Positions 17,137 to 26,978 of a stretch of 64,000 nucleotides of DNA are shown here, one piece after another. Within the stretch, counting starts at the first letter, position 1, and the number at the start of each line of letters is the position of its first letter. The notes under the pieces are model-generated. The model saw nothing but the letters and a program-made list of their open reading frames with translations, did no database searches and was not told the origin of the DNA. Made by a program: the position numbers and the translations under genes. Source of the DNA: JAYYZW01 sp965217605. Its GTDB lineage: Bacteria > Pseudomonadota > Gammaproteobacteria > Ga0077536. The stretch is from the NCBI GenBank assembly GCA_965217605.1, contig CBDCJB010000013.1, positions 62,001 to 126,000 of the forward strand, written 5' to 3'.

Positions 17137-17199
17137 CTTTTCATGCACTGCTCCTCCCGACCAGCGTGTGCCGCCTGGTCATGTTACGCCGCGCCCGCG

Positions 17200-20100
17200 T
17201 CAATGAAAATCGCGGTGACTGCGTCGCCAGGCGCCCCAGCAATGCCGTGTGATCCTCCAAGCGCTTGGCGATGACGTGGATCACCTCTCCTTCCCGCTGC
17301 ACTTCGCCGTCGACGCCGAGCAGCCGGGCACCCAATAGTTCCCGGCGTTGGGTTTCGACCAGGCTCGACCACACGATGAGGTTGATCACACCGGTTTCGT
17401 CCTCGAGGGTGACGAACACGACCCCTGTCGCGGTCCCCGGACGCTGGCGGGTGACGACCAGCCCCGCCGTGCGTATGCGATCGCCGTGCCGCGCTTGTCC
17501 GATCGCCGCCGCGGTCACAAAGCGCAACTGATCGAGCCGTTCCCGCAACAGCGCGAGGGGATGCCGGCCCAGGGTCAGGCCGAGGTGCGCATAATCCGCG
17601 ATGACGTCCTCGCCCTCGCTCGGTTTGCGCAGCAGCGGTGTGGCCTCGGCGATCCGCGCTTCAGCGATGACTTCAACGGGCCGATCGACGCCCAGCGCCG
17701 CCCAGTTCGCTTGATGGCGGTTGCCGGCCAGGTTCTTAAGGGCGCCTGCACGCGACAGCGCTTTGACGTCGCCGCGATCGAGCGCGGCGCGGCGCGCGAG
17801 ATCGGTGACGTCGGCGAAAACGCCGGCAGCTCTCGCAGCGGTAATACGCGTGCCGGCCTCCGCGGACAAACCCTTCACCATGCGCAAGCCCAGACGTATC
17901 GTTGCTGTGCCGCAGCGCCCCCGCTCCGCTTCGAGCGTGCAATCCCAGTCGCTCTGCTCCACGTCCGCCGGCCGCACTTCGACGCCGTGGCGTTGGGCGT
18001 CCTGCACCAGTTGCGCCGGGGCATAGAACCCCATGGGCTGGCTGTTCAACAGGGCGGCGGTAAACGCCGCCGGCTGGTGGCATTTCAGCCAGGACGAAAT
18101 ATAAGCCAACAACGCGAAACTCGCCGAATGCGATTCGGGAAAACCGTATTCCCCGAAGCCCTGGATCTGGTTGAAGATGCGCTCGGCGAATTCCTGCCTA
18201 TAACCGCGCGCGCGCATCCCGTCGATCAGATCTTGCCGGAAGCGTTGAATACCGCCGTTGCGTTTCCAGGTCGCCATCGAGCGTCGCAACTGATCGGCCT
18301 TGCCCGGTGAGAAACCGGCCGCGACCATGGCGAGCTTGATCACCTGCTCCTGAAACAGGGGCACGCCAAGGTGCGTTCGAGCACGCCGCGCACGTCTTCG
18401 CTAGGGTAAGTAACCGGCTCCTCGCCGTTGCGTCGGCGCAGATACGGATGGACCATGTCGCCCTGGATCGGTCCCGGGCGAATGATCGCCACTTCGATGA
18501 CGAGGTCGTAATAGCACGCGGGCTTCAAGCGCGGCAACATCGCCATCTGCGCGCGCGATTCGATCTGGAAGACACCGACCGTGTCGCCTTTCTGGATCAT
18601 GGCGTAAGTCGCTGGATCTTCCGCCGGGATGGCGTCCAAGCCCAAAGCGCGCCCGTCGAACGCCTCGATCAAATCGAAGCTCCGCCGGATCGCGGTGAGC
18701 ATGCCGAGACACAGGCAATCGACTTTGAGTAAACCCAGCGCTTGGAGGTCGTCCTTGTCCCACTGTATGACGGTGCGTTCCGGCATGGCGGCATTCTCGG
18801 TGGGCACGAGTTGCGACAAAGGGTGATCGGAGATGACGAAACCGCCGACATGTTGTGACAGATGCCGGGGGAACCCGATCAACTCGCTCACCAGTTTGAT
18901 CAGGCGCACGATCACCGGATTGTCCGGATCGAAACCGACCTCGCGCAGCCGCTCCGGGATGGCCGCGCCGCGATCCCACCAGTACATGTTCTTAGCCAGG
19001 CGATCGACCTGGTTCGAGACTCAAGCCCAGCGCCTTGCCGACATCGCGCACTGCGCTGCGCAGCTTGTAGGTGACCACGGTGGCCGCCAGCGCCGCGCGT
19101 TCACGGCCATATTTTTCATAGACGTACTGAATGACTTCCTCGCGCCGCTCGTGCTCGAAGTCGACGTCGATGTCCGGCGGCTCGTTGCGTTCCTTGGACA
19201 CAAAGCGCTCGAACAACATCTCCATGCGGCTTGGGTCGACTTCGGTGATCCCGAGGCTGTAACACACCGCCGAATTGGCCGCCGAGCCCCGGCCCTGACA
19301 CAGGATCCCGCGACCGCGCGCGAATGCGACGATGTCGTAAACGGTCAGGAAAAACGCTTCGTATGCGAGCTCGGCGATGAGTGCGAGTTCATGGTCGACG
19401 AGCGCGCGCACCTTCGCGGGCGCGCCTCCAGGCCAACGCCGCTGCATGCCGGCTTGCACCAAGTGGCGCAAATGCGTGGACGGCGTCTCTCCGGTCGGTA
19501 CCAGTTCGTGCGGATAATCGTAATGCAGTTCATCCAGGGAAAAGCTACAGCGCTCGGCGACGTTCAAGGTTTCGCGCAGGAGTTCTGCCGGGGTAGAGAC
19601 GCGCGAGACGGGCGCGCGGGCGCAGATAACGTTCGCTGGAAGCAAACAGATTGTGGCCGGCATCGCTCAAGGTCGTACCCAGACGCACCGCCGTCAAGGT
19701 ATCGAGCAAGGGACGCCGCTCGAGGCAATGCGCGTGAACGTCGCCGGCAGCGACGAGTGGCAGGCCGTAGCGATGGGATAGATAGCGTGCGCGCCCTAAC
19801 AGCAGGCCATCGGTGCCGCTATAAAACTGACCGACGCCCAGCCACGCCCGCCCCTCGAACACATCCGCAAACCAGGACGCGGCGTCGGCGTCACCGCCAT
19901 CCGCACGCGGCAACCAAACCGCCAGGCCTTTCGTCACGCACGTTTCGACATCGCTGCGAGCGAGGCGATAGGCCCCCTTTGCCATGCGGCGGCGGCCGCA
20001 TGTGATGAGCGCCGAGATCTGTTGATAGGCTTCGATGCTGTCGGCCAGAAACAAGAGCTTGAAGCCGTCTTCGAGCTTGAGCTCCGTGCCCACGATGAGT

Positions 20101-20293
20101 TTGAATCCGAGTTCTCGTGCCGCAACATGGGCCCGCACCGCGCTGGCGAAGGAACATTCGTCGGTCAACGCCAGGGCGCTGTAGCCCAGGCTATGGGCCC
20201 GGCCTACGAGCTCTTCGGATGCGAAGCGCCGCGCAGGAAGCTGAAGTTGCTGAGGCAGTGTAGTTCCGCGTACACGGGCAGGCGTGGGCTCAT
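17200..20293 (-). pseudogene. dnaE2: Error-prone DNA polymerase DnaE2 with five single-base frameshifts
   Basis: Alpha-subunit-like translesion polymerase. Homology starts at ATG 20293 (YAELHCLSNFSFLRGASHP) with the PHP domain, continues through the polymerase palm (PPDIDVDFEHERREEVIQYV, GVFQIESRAQMAMLPRLKP) and ends with the family-typical SRDFH at a stop at 17200. Five one-base changes break the frame: losses near 20217 and 18368, gains near 19591, 19011 and 17215. Correcting them gives 3093 bases, exactly 1031 codons, a normal DnaE2 length with no other stop. The usual imuA/imuB partners are absent from the window. A perfect LexA box precedes the start. Either a very young pseudogene or sequence error. 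Confidence 0.88.
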
Positions 20294-20308
20294 CGTATTG
20301 TTGTAATA

Positions 20309-20324
20309 CTGTATTTATATACAG
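20309..20324 (-). promoter_or_regulatory. LexA-binding site (SOS box) of dnaE2
   Basis: CTGTATTTATATACAG is a perfect CTGT-N8-ACAG gammaproteobacterial SOS box, 15 bp before the dnaE2 start codon. dnaE2 is normally SOS-induced for damage-linked mutagenesis, so the position fits. The box is intact although the gene is frameshifted. Confidence 0.9.
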
Positions 20325-20624
20325 TATATGAGAAGATCCCCGGATAAGGCCATCCCCGCCTCACCGGATGACGGCGATTGGCCGCGTAGCTTGCAACGCC
20401 GGACCGGGGCCTTGGTTAAGATCGAGTAAACACGGCGACTGGATCGCCAGCGGCGAAGCATCCCCGCAGCGTTCTTGAACGGAAAACCGGTTTGCATTCG
20501 ATCGCACGGCCTGCGATGGACGCGTCTGGACAAAGCCTGAGGCGGTTGCGAGAATCCGCGCGTCAACCGCGTTTGCCCGTTCTTCTTATTTGCAAATGCG
20601 TCCTGAGAAATCAAAGAGGAAGAA
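20325..20624. other. 300-bp intergenic stretch, no gene recognised
   Basis: Between the SOS box and the DUF992 gene. I find no conserved frame, repeat or RNA structure; the last bases hold the AGAGGAAG ribosome site of the DUF992 gene. Confidence 0.6.
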
Positions 20625-21119
20625 ATGATGAAGTTAGGAAACGTTCCGGCGCTCGTATTGGCGACCGCATGCGCATGGGTTCCCTTGGGCTCGGCGCACG
20701 CCGAGAGCGGCATCGAAGTCGGCGTACTGACCTGCTCAGTGGTTCCCGGTTCCCGCATCAATTTGTTGATTCGTTCGACTGCGGACGTCAAGTGCGTCTA
20801 TGCCAAGGGCGGTAGTACGGAAGAATACGTCGGCGAGACCGGCATCGCGCTCGGCCTCGACCTGAGTTTCAAGAGTGATGAAAAGATGGCGTTTACGGTC
20901 TTCGCCGCATCGGAGGACGTGAGTCCCGGCGCGAAGGCGCTCGGCGGCCGATATGTCGGCGGTGAGTTGTCCGCGGCGGCCGGCCTGGGCCTGGGTGCGA
21001 AAGCGCTGGTCGGCGGTGGCAGCAAGAGCATCGGCCTGCAACCCCTCGTGCTCGAAACGAGCAAGGGGGTGGGCGCGTCCGGCGGCTTATCATTTCTATA
21101 TATCCAACCGGCTGAATAA
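20625..21119 (+). CDS. DUF992-family exported protein
   Basis: 164 residues. A signal peptide (VPALVLATACAWVPLGSAHA) is followed by the DUF992 pattern: GVLTCSVVPGSRINLLIRS, DVKCVYA, EEYVGETG, ASEDVSPGAKALGGRYVG, then a glycine-rich stretch ending KSIGLQPLVLE. Function of this periplasmic family, common in Alphaproteobacteria, is unknown. Two adjacent ATG codons (20625, 20628) follow the ribosome site; either may start. A hairpin 18 bp past the stop could end transcription. Confidence 0.88.
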   Translation: MMKLGNVPALVLATACAWVPLGSAHAESGIEVGVLTCSVVPGSRINLLIRSTADVKCVYAKGGSTEEYVGETGIALGLDLSFKSDEKMAFTVFAASEDVSPGAKALGGRYVGGELSAAAGLGLGAKALVGGGSKSIGLQPLVLETSKGVGASGGLSFLYIQPAE

Positions 21120-21137
21120 CCCCGATGAATAACAGAT

Positions 21138-21163
21138 AGGGGACGGGTTTGAACCTGTCCCCT
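21138..21163. repeat. Hairpin GGGGACGGGTTTGAACCTGTCCCC type
   Basis: A 12-bp stem with one G-T pair and a 2-base loop after the DUF992 gene. It lacks a T-run, so it is more likely one of the dispersed GGGGACAG-type hairpins linked to REP-associated transposases than a classical terminator. Confidence 0.6.
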
Positions 21164-21218
21164 TAAGAATCTCCCGCGGCAGCCGACATGAAATACAGGC
21201 ACTCAATAGCGGCCGCCA

Positions 21219-21658
21219 ATGCGCAATACATTTATTATTCCCCTCGTCGTTGCACTATTCGCGGGACCGGCCGCGGCCGAAACAGCGGCACCGTCTACAA
21301 CTGAGATATACCGTCAAAAAGCTGAGCAATTCGCACGGAATCGCTTCGACGACGCACGCAATTTTCTGATCGGACCCGCACGCCCTGAGGCCGCCAGCCC
21401 GACGCACATGGATTGCCGTGCGCTCTATACGCAACGCGTCGCCTTGATCCGGGATCGGCTCGACTATCGCGCGAACTTCTGGACGACCCGCGGAACCGCG
21501 CGGCGGTCTTCATCGGATCGGCCTGGAGCGGTGCGTTTTATTACCTGCCCTACAGCGCCCTGGCCGCCTATTCATCGGCAATTCCCGGCCCACAGACTCA
21601 AGCTGAAATCGATGCCCTGCGCGCCGCGTCGGCGCGGCAACGTTGCTTCGAGCGTTGA
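21219..21658 (+). pseudogene. Exported protein of unknown function, single frameshift
   Basis: The first frame encodes a signal peptide (FIIPLVVALFAGPAAAETAA) and continues to about residue 88. Loss of one G near 21481 (TGGGAC read as TGGAC) moves the rest, NRAAVFIGSAWSGAFYYLPY and AAYSSAIPGPQTQAEIDALR, into another frame that ends at 21658. Restored, the protein would have 146 residues: a helical N-terminal part with MDCRALYTQRVALIRDRLDY followed by a small hydrophobic loop region. No family recognised. Left unrepaired, translation would run into the downstream hairpin and stop at 21704. Confidence 0.65.
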
Positions 21659-21726
21659 CATTGATTCGGGGACAGTTTACTTAATTCCTGCAACCAGGAA
21701 TTAAGTAAACTGTCCCCGAATCAATG
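21659..21726. repeat. Perfect 32-bp hairpin covering the aminotransferase start codon
   Basis: Arms 21659-21690 and 21695-21726 are perfect inverted copies (CATTGATTCGGGGACAGTTT, then ACTTAATTCCTG) with a 4-base loop. The ATTCGGGGACAGT-type sequence is characteristic of elements moved by REP-associated tyrosine (Y1) transposases. The left arm begins right after the stop of the preceding gene; the last three bases of the right arm are the ATG of the aminotransferase. Confidence 0.85.
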
Positions 21727-22918
21727 TTCGAGTCACTGGAAACCCTGCCACCGGATCCGATCCTCGGATTGATGGATACCTACCGTGCTGATCCGCATCC
21801 GCAGAAGATCGATCTCGGCGTCGGGGTCTATCGTGATGAGCGCGGTGATACGCCGATACTCGAGTGCGTGCGCGATGCACAACGGCATCGCAGCGAGACG
21901 GAGCGTACCAAGAGCTACATTGCGCCACCGGGCACGCCGGGCTTCAACCAGGCGATGCGAGAGCTCTTGTTCGGGGCGTGACCATCCGCTCATTTCCGAT
22001 CGGCGCATCGCAAGCGTTCAAACACCGGGTGGATGCGGGGCCTTGCGCGTCGCTGCGGAGCTCATCATGCGCGCGCGGGAGGGTGCCACGCTGTGGGTGA
22101 GTGAACCGACCTGGGCCAATCACATTCCCCTAATCGCCAGCGCGGGATTGACGATTCAGACTTACGCGTACTACGACGCGAACGCGCACGGCCTCGACGC
22201 CGACGCCATGATGCACGATTTACGCAAGGTCGCGGCCGGTGACATCGTGCTCATGCACGGTTGCTGCCACAATCCCTCGGGTGTCGATCTCACACCGGAA
22301 CACTGGGAGGCGGTTGGCGCACTCGCGAATCATCGCGGCTTCACGCCGTTCGTCGATCTCGCCTACCAGGGCCTCGGCGACGGCCTCGATCAAGATGCTT
22401 ATGGCGTTCGTCTGTTGGGTCGGAACTGCGCCGAATTAATCGTCGCGAGTTCGTGCTCGAAGAATTTCGGGTTGTATCGAGAGCGGACCGGGGCGTTACA
22501 GATCGCAACGGAAAATACCGCCCACGCCGCGGCGGTGCAAAGCCAGCTCGAATCCGTCGCGCGCGGGATCTATTCCATGCCCCCCGCGCATGGTGCCGCC
22601 ATCGTCGAGACGATCCTCAACGACGAAGCGTTGCACGCATCGTGGGTCGAGGAGCTGACTGAAATGCGCGACCGCATCAACGGCCTGCGCGACACCTTGG
22701 CGATTAAACTCACCGCACACTCGGACCGGGATTTCGGCTTTATACGAGAGCAGCGTGGTATGTTTTCCTTTTTGGGGATCACGCCGGCGCAGATCGCCCG
22801 GCTGCGCGATGAATTCAGTATCTATCTGGTCGATTCGAGCCGTGTCAACGTGGCGGGAATCAACAACGCCAACTTGGATTATTTCACCCAGTCTTTCGCG
22901 ACCGTCTTGTCTGGTTGA
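21724..22918 (+). pseudogene. Aromatic/aspartate aminotransferase (class I, TyrB/AspC type) with one frameshift
   Basis: PLP-dependent aminotransferase, about 397 residues when corrected. The N-terminus PPDPILGLMDTYRADPHPQK and KIDLGVGVYRDERGDTPILE are canonical; after one extra base near 21978 the frame shifts and continues with IASVQTPGGCGALRVAAELI, HGCCHNPSGVDLTPEHW, the PLP lysine in SSCSKNFGLYRERTGAL and C-terminal RVNVAGINNANLDY. Removing one base gives 1194 bases, a whole number of codons. It would transfer amino groups between aspartate or aromatic amino acids and 2-oxoglutarate. The start codon is buried in a hairpin, which would also limit translation. Confidence 0.88.
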
Positions 22919-22919
22919 A

Positions 22920-23972
22920 TCACGCCGCGGCGCCGTGTAAACGGCGTATGGCCGCAAGCGTTGGACGCGGCGAGCCGAACAAGGCGTTCGCGGCGCCCAC
23001 ATCGGCGCAAAAATCGCCAATGCACGCCCCGATCTCCTCGGAGAGATCGCGCCTGACGGCCATATAGACGTGCTCGTCGACCAGGGGTTGGAAATGCAGG
23101 TGCATCGCCACAGCGGCCGTCGCGGTGCCGAAGCCCACATCCGCGCCGTCGCACGCGACCATCGCTGCCACCGCCGTATGGGTATGTTCCTCGTTGGCAT
23201 AGCCGCGGACATCACCGGGCGCGATATCCGCAATCCCCAGCAAACCGTCCAACGCCAGGCGCGTACCGGACCCGGGTTGTCGATTGACGAACGTGTATTG
23301 GCGTTCGACCAGGCCCTGCAGGTCGCGGCAAGCTGTTTCGGGACGGGACATCAAACCGAGCGTGCGCCGTTCCAATACATAAACTTGATCGCGCGTGGGA
23401 TCGATCAGTCCCAGCAGCAGCGGTCCGAGCATCCCGCCGAGCACGCCCAACGGCAGGTGAAACCCGGCGGCGTCAGCGTCCCCGCGACGATAGCGTCGCA
23501 GCGCGCCCTCGCTGCCGATGACGTCGAGCGCAACGTCGATATCCGCTGCGACGAGGGCATCGCGCAAGCGTTGTACGGCATCACTGTGACTCGAGACGAT
23601 CGTACATACGGCATGCGGCGCCTCGAAAGCCGTAGCCAAGCGCGCGGCCGTCCACGCCTCGGCATCGTTCAAAGTCCGTTGAGTTTGTTCGGCGATACCG
23701 TCATGGGCATCGAGAAGCGTCTCGCCGGCGCGGGTGAGACTCGCGCCGCGCCCGCGCTGTAACGTAACCAGCCGGTCACCTAAGCGCGCTTCCCAGGTGC
23801 GCACCAATCCCCAGGCGTGACGGTACGACACCGCGGCGTGTTGCGCCGCATAATTGAGGTGCCCGCCGCGGCGAATACCGTCGAGCAGCTTGAATAACAG
23901 CCTTTCGACGACATAGTCCTTGCCATCGACGGTCATCCGCCAGGCCAGGTCGAACGATACCTGCACTTTCAC
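22920..23972 (-). CDS. ModE-like HTH regulator with periplasmic-binding-type sensor domain
   Basis: About 350 residues from GTG 23972, which overlaps the yqeC stop by 4 bases. Residues 1-95 form a ModE/LysR-like winged helix (LNYAAQHAAVSYRHAWGLVR, RGRGASLTRAGETLLDAHDG). The rest resembles a type-2 periplasmic-binding-protein fold (DVIGSEGALRRYRRGDADAA, RQPGSGTRLALDGLLG). One-component regulators of this design respond to molybdate, tungstate or related ligands. Its position, coupled to yqeC and divergent from a tungstate importer, supports a Mo/W-responsive role. The ligand itself is not deducible. Confidence 0.82.
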   Translation of the reverse strand: MKVQVSFDLAWRMTVDGKDYVVERLLFKLLDGIRRGGHLNYAAQHAAVSYRHAWGLVRTWEARLGDRLVTLQRGRGASLTRAGETLLDAHDGIAEQTQRTLNDAEAWTAARLATAFEAPHAVCTIVSSHSDAVQRLRDALVAADIDVALDVIGSEGALRRYRRGDADAAGFHLPLGVLGGMLGPLLLGLIDPTRDQVYVLERRTLGLMSRPETACRDLQGLVERQYTFVNRQPGSGTRLALDGLLGIADIAPGDVRGYANEEHTHTAVAAMVACDGADVGFGTATAAVAMHLHFQPLVDEHVYMAVRRDLSEEIGACIGDFCADVGAANALFGSPRPTLAAIRRLHGAAA

Positions 23973-24739
23973 GCGTCGCTCGATAGCGGCCGAACCGCAG
24001 GGCCGTCGCGTTCGATCACCTCGACCACGCGGCATTGCTTCATGCAGGCCAACACCACGCGTGAGAAGCGTGACGTCAGAGCGAGGGCCTGCTTGGCCGC
24101 ACTGCGTGCCGCATGATGAAGCGCATCGTCGTCGACCATATTGATGAGCGGCACGACCGTCGCATCCCCCACGCCTTTGAGCCCGCCGTCTGGCGCACTC
24201 ATTAAGCGCGCCACGTGTCCGGGTTCGATCGGCGTCGCGACCGTAATACCCATCAAGCTCGCCGCCCGTTCAGGTCGATGTGCGATTCCGTCTTCAAGGC
24301 GGCGTCCCATCACACGTGCTGAGACGACAGGGATCACGGTGTCGGCGCACGGCGGCACGATCGGCTCATAGGCTTCAGGCGCTTTGATCCAGCGGGCGCG
24401 CGCGCCGTCCGCCTTGATTAGGAACAGATCGAAATCGCGGTTTCGCCAGATCGCCTCGATCTGCGCGGGCGACAATCCACCGACGCGCTGCGGCGTGTCG
24501 GTCTTGCCCGTAAACGCTATCACGCGTCCCGATCCGTGGCCGTAGGTCTCGCCTGCTTCTACGTGTACGACGTGATCGACCCGCGCTTCGTCGTACACGT
24601 ACATGTGGGAGGTGGACGACAGCGCAACGCGCCCGGGGTGCAACGCCGCCAAGGTGTACATCGTGGTTTTTTTACCGCCGGCGCCGACCAGGCAGACGAC
24701 GCCGCCGCCCGCGTCCAGGGCGTTCAGTAGCGGTTCCAC
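23969..24739 (-). CDS. yqeC: Selenium cofactor biosynthesis protein YqeC
   Basis: 256 residues of the YqeC family, needed for selenium-dependent molybdenum hydroxylases (labile selenium in the molybdenum cofactor). The N-terminal P-loop reads VGAGGKKTTMY (residues 18-28), with one more lysine than the usual GAGGKTT. STSHMYVYDEA, FLIKADGARARWIKAPEAYE and VPPCADTVIPVVSARVMGR follow as expected. It is the first gene of a two-gene unit with the ModE-like regulator and is divergent from the porin/tungstate operon. No hydroxylase genes are in the window. Confidence 0.88.
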   Translation of the reverse strand: MEPLLNALDAGGGVVCLVGAGGKKTTMYTLAALHPGRVALSSTSHMYVYDEARVDHVVHVEAGETYGHGSGRVIAFTGKTDTPQRVGGLSPAQIEAIWRNRDFDLFLIKADGARARWIKAPEAYEPIVPPCADTVIPVVSARVMGRRLEDGIAHRPERAASLMGITVATPIEPGHVARLMSAPDGGLKGVGDATVVPLINMVDDDALHHAARSAAKQALALTSRFSRVVLACMKQCRVVEVIERDGPAVRPLSSDA

Positions 24740-24861
24740 AGCGCCCTCGGCTGTTCGGCTATATATGATTTAGATTTCATATTTAATTCAGTGTACTTAA
24801 TCTAATAATATCCTCAAGTCATTATAAAAATGGCAAAATTTATAATAGTCCCTGTCTAGCT
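24740..24861. promoter_or_regulatory. AT-rich divergent promoter region between yqeC and the porin-tup operon
   Basis: 122 bp, far more AT-rich than its surroundings, between two divergent operons. It contains several T/A-rich runs (TATATATGATTTAGATTTCA, ATTTATAATAG) suited to -10 and -35 elements in both directions and is the natural place for binding by the ModE-like regulator. No clear operator palindrome could be fixed by eye. Confidence 0.55.
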
Positions 24862-26265
24862 GTGCATATTAATTCGACCGATCTCAGCACCGTCATCGCT
24901 GTGGTCTTCGCCCTCGCGAGTACCTGGGCGGTGCTTGCCGCAGACGAAGCACGGCCCTGGCGGCTCGCTAACGCCGCGGCGCTGCCGTCCTGGTTAAATG
25001 TCAGCGGCTCCCACCGCACGCGCTACGAATCGCTGGACGACCAGTTTCGGGCCGCGATGAACGGCAGCGACCAGGTCGTCGCAATGCGGACTCTTGTGTT
25101 GGCCGAGCTCGAGTTCGACGCGCTTGGATTCGGGCTGGAGGTGATCGATTCGCGCGCGGATCTCGCCGATCACGGTTCGGTTTCGAGCACGACGATCGTG
25201 AACCCGGTTGAACTCCTGCAGGGCTATTTGGCCTGGCAGGCAACGGGGCTCTTGACGCCGGGGGATCACAGCGAACTGCGTGTGGGGCGCCTCACGATCG
25301 ACGTCGGCAGCCGTCGCATCGTAGCGCGCAGCCTCTACCGCAACACGATCAACACGTTCACCGGTTTCGAATGGCACTGGCGCGGCTCGGGCAAACGTCG
25401 CTTTCAGGCCTTCTACACGTTGCCGGTCAATCGCAAGCCCAATACACCGCGCGCGTTGTTGGACAATGACATCGAGTTCGATGAAGAAGACCTGGAAGTT
25501 CGATTGTGGGGTCTCTATTACGCATTTGAGGCCTTACCCAATGAACTCCTCGGCGAGCTCTTTTTTTTTGGTCTCGACGAACGTGATGCCAGCGGACGCC
25601 CAACCCGGAACCGCGAACTCTACATGCCTGGCCTGAGGGTCTACCGGCCGCCGGCGAAGTGCCGCTTCGATTACATGATCGAGTCCGTATTTCAGTTCGG
25701 TGAATCGCGCAGTTCCGGGGCCGCCGCGAACGTGCTCGACCTCGATCATTTCGCGCACTTTCAACACATCGAAGTCGGCTATTCGTTAGACGCCCCGTGG
25801 GCGCCGCGATTGATCGTGCAATACGACTATGCAAGCGGAGACGACGACCCCTTCGACGGCGACAACGATCGCTTCGATACCCTGTTCGGTGCGCGGCGTT
25901 CCGATTTCGGCCCGACCGGCATTTATGGCCCCTTTGCACGCAGCAATTTGAGCACGCCGGGCGTTCGCCTCAAGTTGCGGCCGGCGCGTGATATTAAAGT
26001 ATTTGTCAGCCATCGCGCATTCTGGCTGGCGTCGGATCGAGACGCCTGGACGACGGCTGGTTTACGCGACGTCGCCGGGCGATCCGGCCGCTTCATCGGT
26101 CAGCAGATCGAGGCGCGGTTGCGTTGGGAGGTCGTGCCCGGGAATTACCGTTTCGAAACGGGTGTCGCGCATCTCTTCGCGGGCGAGTTCAGGGACAACG
26201 CGCCCGGTTCGAACCGGCAGGGCGACGCCACCTACGCTTATTCGCAAGTGTTACTCAATTTTTAA
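24862..26265 (+). CDS. Outer-membrane porin of the alginate-export (AlgE-like) family
   Basis: 467 residues starting at GTG 24862. A signal peptide (AVVFALASTWAVLAADEA) is followed by beta-strand-rich sequence typical of alginate_exp-type 18-stranded porins: WLNVSGSHRTRYESLDDQFR, LRVGRLTIDVGSRRIVARSL, TFTGFEWHWRG, LIVQYDYASGDDDPFDGDND, LLNF at the C-terminus with a terminal Phe as in outer-membrane barrels. It heads an operon with tupBCA (5 bp to tupB). The family exports or takes up diverse anions; a role as outer-membrane gate for tungstate or molybdate is inferred only from the operon. Confidence 0.85.
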   Translation: MHINSTDLSTVIAVVFALASTWAVLAADEARPWRLANAAALPSWLNVSGSHRTRYESLDDQFRAAMNGSDQVVAMRTLVLAELEFDALGFGLEVIDSRADLADHGSVSSTTIVNPVELLQGYLAWQATGLLTPGDHSELRVGRLTIDVGSRRIVARSLYRNTINTFTGFEWHWRGSGKRRFQAFYTLPVNRKPNTPRALLDNDIEFDEEDLEVRLWGLYYAFEALPNELLGELFFFGLDERDASGRPTRNRELYMPGLRVYRPPAKCRFDYMIESVFQFGESRSSGAAANVLDLDHFAHFQHIEVGYSLDAPWAPRLIVQYDYASGDDDPFDGDNDRFDTLFGARRSDFGPTGIYGPFARSNLSTPGVRLKLRPARDIKVFVSHRAFWLASDRDAWTTAGLRDVAGRSGRFIGQQIEARLRWEVVPGNYRFETGVAHLFAGEFRDNAPGSNRQGDATYAYSQVLLNF

Positions 26266-26270
26266 CGCCG

Positions 26271-26978
26271 ATGTTCGAATTCACCGAAGCGATGCGAATC
26301 GCAACCCGCCTGATTGTCACCGCCGACGCGGATCTGTTCGAGATCGTCATGCTGTCGATGCGCGTCAGCGGCACGGCGGTGTTCATTGCGTGTCTCGTCG
26401 GCCTGCCACTCGGGGCCGCGCTCGGCACGGTTCGCTTCCGTGGCCGCACCCTCGGTGTGGTCATCATCAATACGCTGATGGGATTACCGCCGGTCGTCGT
26501 CGGACTCGTGGTGTACCTGTGCTTCTCGAATGTCGGCCCGTTTGGCTGGCTACGCCTGCTGTACACACCGACGGCGATGATCGTCGCCCAGATCATCATC
26601 ATCACGCCGATCGTCGCCGCGCTCTCGCGTCAGATCGTCGAGGATCTGAACGCCCGCTACGACGAGCAGCTGCGATCACTCGGCGTGACGGGCATGTCCA
26701 AAGTGCGGACGCTGTTGTTCGAGGCCCGCCATGCGCTCATCACGGTCGTGCTCGCCGCGTTTGGCCGCGCCATCGCGGAAGTCGGCGCCGTGATCATCGT
26801 GGGCGGCAATATCAATCACGTTACGCGTGTAATGACCACGGCCATCGCGCTCGAAACGTCGCGAGGTGACCTCGCACTGGCGATGGCGCTCGGAATCGTG
26901 TTGATGTGCATCGCACTGATCGTGAATGGTTGCGTGGCGGCTTTGAAGCGCATCGAACCGGAATTGGCCTATGCCTGA
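26271..26978 (+). CDS. tupB: Tungstate ABC transporter permease
   Basis: 235 residues with five to six transmembrane segments and the binding-protein-dependent permease motif (SRQIVEDLNARYDEQLRSLG, AFGRAIAEVGAVIIVGGNIN). It matches TupB/WtpB-like permeases of high-affinity tungstate uptake. ATG 26271 lies 5 bp after the porin stop; the frame is open further upstream but only in the shadow of the porin gene. It overlaps tupC by 8 bases. Confidence 0.92.
   Translation: MFEFTEAMRIATRLIVTADADLFEIVMLSMRVSGTAVFIACLVGLPLGAALGTVRFRGRTLGVVIINTLMGLPPVVVGLVVYLCFSNVGPFGWLRLLYTPTAMIVAQIIIITPIVAALSRQIVEDLNARYDEQLRSLGVTGMSKVRTLLFEARHALITVVLAAFGRAIAEVGAVIIVGGNINHVTRVMTTAIALETSRGDLALAMALGIVLMCIALIVNGCVAALKRIEPELAYA

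Noticed and set aside
17348..18310. Long open frame on the plus strand opposite dnaE2
   Set aside because: No recognisable domain; it is the shadow of a GC-rich conserved coding strand. The same holds for long antisense frames over soxB, the acyl-CoA synthetase and the acyl-CoA dehydrogenases.
21138..21163. Rho-independent terminator after the DUF992 gene
   Set aside because: The stem is good but there is no T-run after it, so I list it only as a hairpin repeat.
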